Below are positions 4,273 to 5,805 of a DNA stretch of 5,805 nucleotides, one piece after another. The DNA lies in the NCBI GenBank assembly GCA_029256665.1, contig JAQSXN010000287.1, positions 1 to 5,805 of the forward strand, read 5' to 3'. This DNA comes from Paenibacillus sp. GTDB taxonomy: Bacteria; Bacillota; Bacilli; Paenibacillales; Paenibacillaceae. Below the pieces are notes generated by a model. It saw only the letters and a list, made by a program, of their open reading frames with translations. It was not told the origin of the DNA and did not search any database. Position numbers and translations under genes: made by a program. Every line of letters begins with the position of its first letter. Positions within the stretch are counted from its first letter, which is position 1.

Positions 4273-5805
4273 TCAACTATTCCGCGCCTGCTCCGAAGCC
4301 GAAGCCGGAGCTGAAGCCGCAGCAGGCCGTCTTGCGCCCCATAGCGCTACGCCCTCCTCGGACAGGACGGTGAACGTCTCCGTCCAAGCCCCGGCTGCGG
4401 CATCCCACGACCGGAGCCAATATCCTTTATATGCGACGCCGTCCACGGTCAGGCGAATGCCGGCTTCCCCGGTCAACGACCAGTCGCCGCTCGCCGCGCC
4501 GCTTACAGTGCCGCCTCGCTCCAGCCGGATCGCCGCCGATTCCTTCAGCTCGGCCGAAATGTCTTGCCCGTGGTTCACGAGCTCGTAGTCGCCCGCGACC
4601 GCGTCTTCCTCCGCCTTGCGAAGCGTCTCCCCGGCGAACCGGAATGGCGAGACGACGGGCCAGCCCTCCTCGTTCAGGAGAAACGGATGCACCCGAATCT
4701 CGTGACGCTCCCCGTCGGATGGGAAGCGAGCATGGAAAATCAAATAATAACGCCCGCTCGCTTCGTCGTAGTAAGCCGAATTGTGGCCTGGCGACACGTA
4801 GCCCGACTCGCGCCCCGCTTCCGCCGGATCGTTCCACAGATGATTGCCCATCAGCTTCGTGCCGAACGGCTCGATCGAACGATCGTCGAACAACGGCAGC
4901 GACGGATCCGCCTTCGCCTCGATCATGTCGTTCCCCGCCGCGTCGACGAACGGACCGTCCGGATTTTTCGAACGCGCGACCCGCATATTGTAGCCTCCTG
5001 CCGCATCAAGCCCGCCGTAAGACAGGAACAGGTAATAGTAGTCCGTATCCGGGCTGTACAGCATATACGGTCCTTCGATTCGGCTATGGTTGCCGCCAAG
5101 CAGCTTCTTGCCGTAGCCTTGGTCCGGCAGCGGCTTGCCCGTCTTCTCGTCCATCTCCATAATGAAGATGCCGCCGGAATACGAGCCGTACACCATCCAC
5201 AGCTTCTCGTCCTTGTCGAAGAATACATGCGGGTCGACGACGTTCGGATGAATCGTCGCGTCGTAGATTATGCCGTCCTCGCTAGGCTCGCCCCACATGC
5301 CGGACTTGAGAATGATGCCGAGATCCTCGTAAGGCCCCTCGATATCGTCCGCCGCCGCTACGCCCATCGCAGATAGCGGCGAGTCGCCGCGGCATGCGTT
5401 GTAGTACATATAATATTTGCCGTCCCGCAGCCGGATGACGTCCGCCGCCCAAAGCGTGTCGGTCTGCGCCCAGTCAAGCGCCTCGCGCAGCTCCTCCGTC
5501 ACGTTCGGGATAAGCGGATTGCCGTCCGCCACGCCGTCCGCGACGAGCTCCCAGCTCACCAAATCTTCCGACTTCGCCGCCGCCAGATGCGAGCCGAATA
5601 CATAATACGTGCCGTCCTCCGCCCGTACGATGGACGGATCATGCACGGAAGCCTCCGCAAACACGGGCGCAGCCTTCTCAGATTGGCCGGCTCCACTGTT
5701 CCCCGCTTGGCCGGCTTCGCCAACACCCGCATCGCTGCAGCCGCCGAGCAGCAGCGCGGCCGTCAAGGCCGCGCCGATTCCGGACCGCAGCGCGCCGCGG
5801 CTTTC
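4273..5805 (-). CDS. Lipid-anchored GH43 endo-alpha-1,5-L-arabinanase, Abn2-like (5' end beyond window)
   Basis: The frame is open from the right edge to TGA at 4275-4273, giving 510 visible residues. The true start lies outside; TTG 5766 is an internal codon. Residues 10-23 (hydrophobic, ending LLGGC) look like a lipoprotein signal with lipidated C23, followed by a Gly/Ala/Ser-rich tether to about 47. The GH43 propeller spans about 51-400: base D56 (VHDPSIV), modulator D191 (NVVDPH), acid E244 (RIEGPY) and H341 (GPGHNS). The spacing equals that of B. subtilis Abn2 (D38, D171, E224) as I recall it. Residues 408-493 resemble the small beta-barrel C-terminal domain of Abn2-type enzymes, with GDWSLTG, YKGYWL and a final ALWGAR, before an Ala/Ser/Pro tail. 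It should cut arabinan backbones at the outer face of the membrane, feeding the two cytoplasmic GH43 enzymes downstream. The operon promoter is not visible. Confidence 0.92.
   Translation of the reverse strand, partial: ESRGALRSGIGAALTAALLLGGCSDAGVGEAGQAGNSGAGQSEKAAPVFAEASVHDPSIVRAEDGTYYVFGSHLAAAKSEDLVSWELVADGVADGNPLIPNVTEELREALDWAQTDTLWAADVIRLRDGKYYMYYNACRGDSPLSAMGVAAADDIEGPYEDLGIILKSGMWGEPSEDGIIYDATIHPNVVDPHVFFDKDEKLWMVYGSYSGGIFIMEMDEKTGKPLPDQGYGKKLLGGNHSRIEGPYMLYSPDTDYYYLFLSYGGLDAAGGYNMRVARSKNPDGPFVDAAGNDMIEAKADPSLPLFDDRSIEPFGTKLMGNHLWNDPAEAGRESGYVSPGHNSAYYDEASGRYYLIFHARFPSDGERHEIRVHPFLLNEEGWPVVSPFRFAGETLRKAEEDAVAGDYELVNHGQDISAELKESAAIRLERGGTVSGAASGDWSLTGEAGIRLTVDGVAYKGYWLRSWDAAAGAWTETFTVLSEEGVALWGARRPAAASAPASASEQARNS

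Noticed and set aside
4217..4276. TTG start at 4276 for the second GH43 gene with TTGA overlap
   Set aside because: It has no ribosome binding site and its extra 20 residues show no conserved sequence; ATG 4216 has a strong site at ideal spacing.
4564..5376. Long plus-strand frames opposite the arabinanase (also 4431-5162 and 3899-4588)
   Set aside because: They are products of GC-rich third codon positions on the opposite strand; the translations are Arg/Pro-rich or patternless and lack initiation signals.

Overview
The window looks like chromosomal DNA of a low-to-moderate GC, spore-former-type Firmicute, most likely Paenibacillaceae (Paenibacillus or Cohnella-like). This is inferred from strong GGAGG-type ribosome binding sites, AT-rich intergenic DNA with sigma-A promoters, GC-rich reading frames, a Gram-positive-style lipoprotein, and a match to the TnrA/GlnR operator consensus. 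No rRNA or other taxonomic marker is present, so the assignment is tentative. All recognised protein genes lie on the minus strand.

Right part (5805 down to about 2171): an arabinan/arabino-oligosaccharide operon of three consecutive glycoside hydrolase family 43 genes from three clearly different branches. The first is a lipid-anchored, Abn2-like endo-alpha-1,5-L-arabinanase whose 5' end lies off the right edge. The second is a cytoplasmic exo-acting alpha-L-arabinofuranosidase-like enzyme. The third is a second cytoplasmic GH43 enzyme of uncertain specificity. The likely logic is that the anchored endo-enzyme cuts arabinan outside the cell, oligosaccharides enter through a transporter not in this window, and the two cytoplasmic enzymes trim them. 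A hairpin between genes 2 and 3 may set their ratio, and a bidirectional terminator closes the operon.

Middle (1206 to 2233): about 1 kb without a convincing protein gene but dense in structure. It holds a plus-strand promoter followed by a plus-strand intrinsic terminator (a possible small RNA of about 260 nt), a near-perfect 18-bp direct repeat, a minus-strand terminator-like hairpin, a long nested inverted-repeat fold (1687-1784), and two tandem 52-bp units, each centred on a 24-bp palindrome and bordered by CCACAC motifs. At its left end is a good sigma-A promoter for the next gene. Its spacer is occupied by a 17-bp palindrome that fits the TnrA/GlnR nitrogen-regulator box exactly.

Left part (1205 down to 1): a Tat-exported, cytosine-deaminase-like amidohydrolase whose 3' end is off the left edge. 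The nitrogen-regulator box in its promoter and the ammonia-releasing chemistry typical of its relatives together suggest an exported nitrogen-scavenging deaminase switched on when nitrogen is limiting. This is the most coherent new hypothesis in the window.
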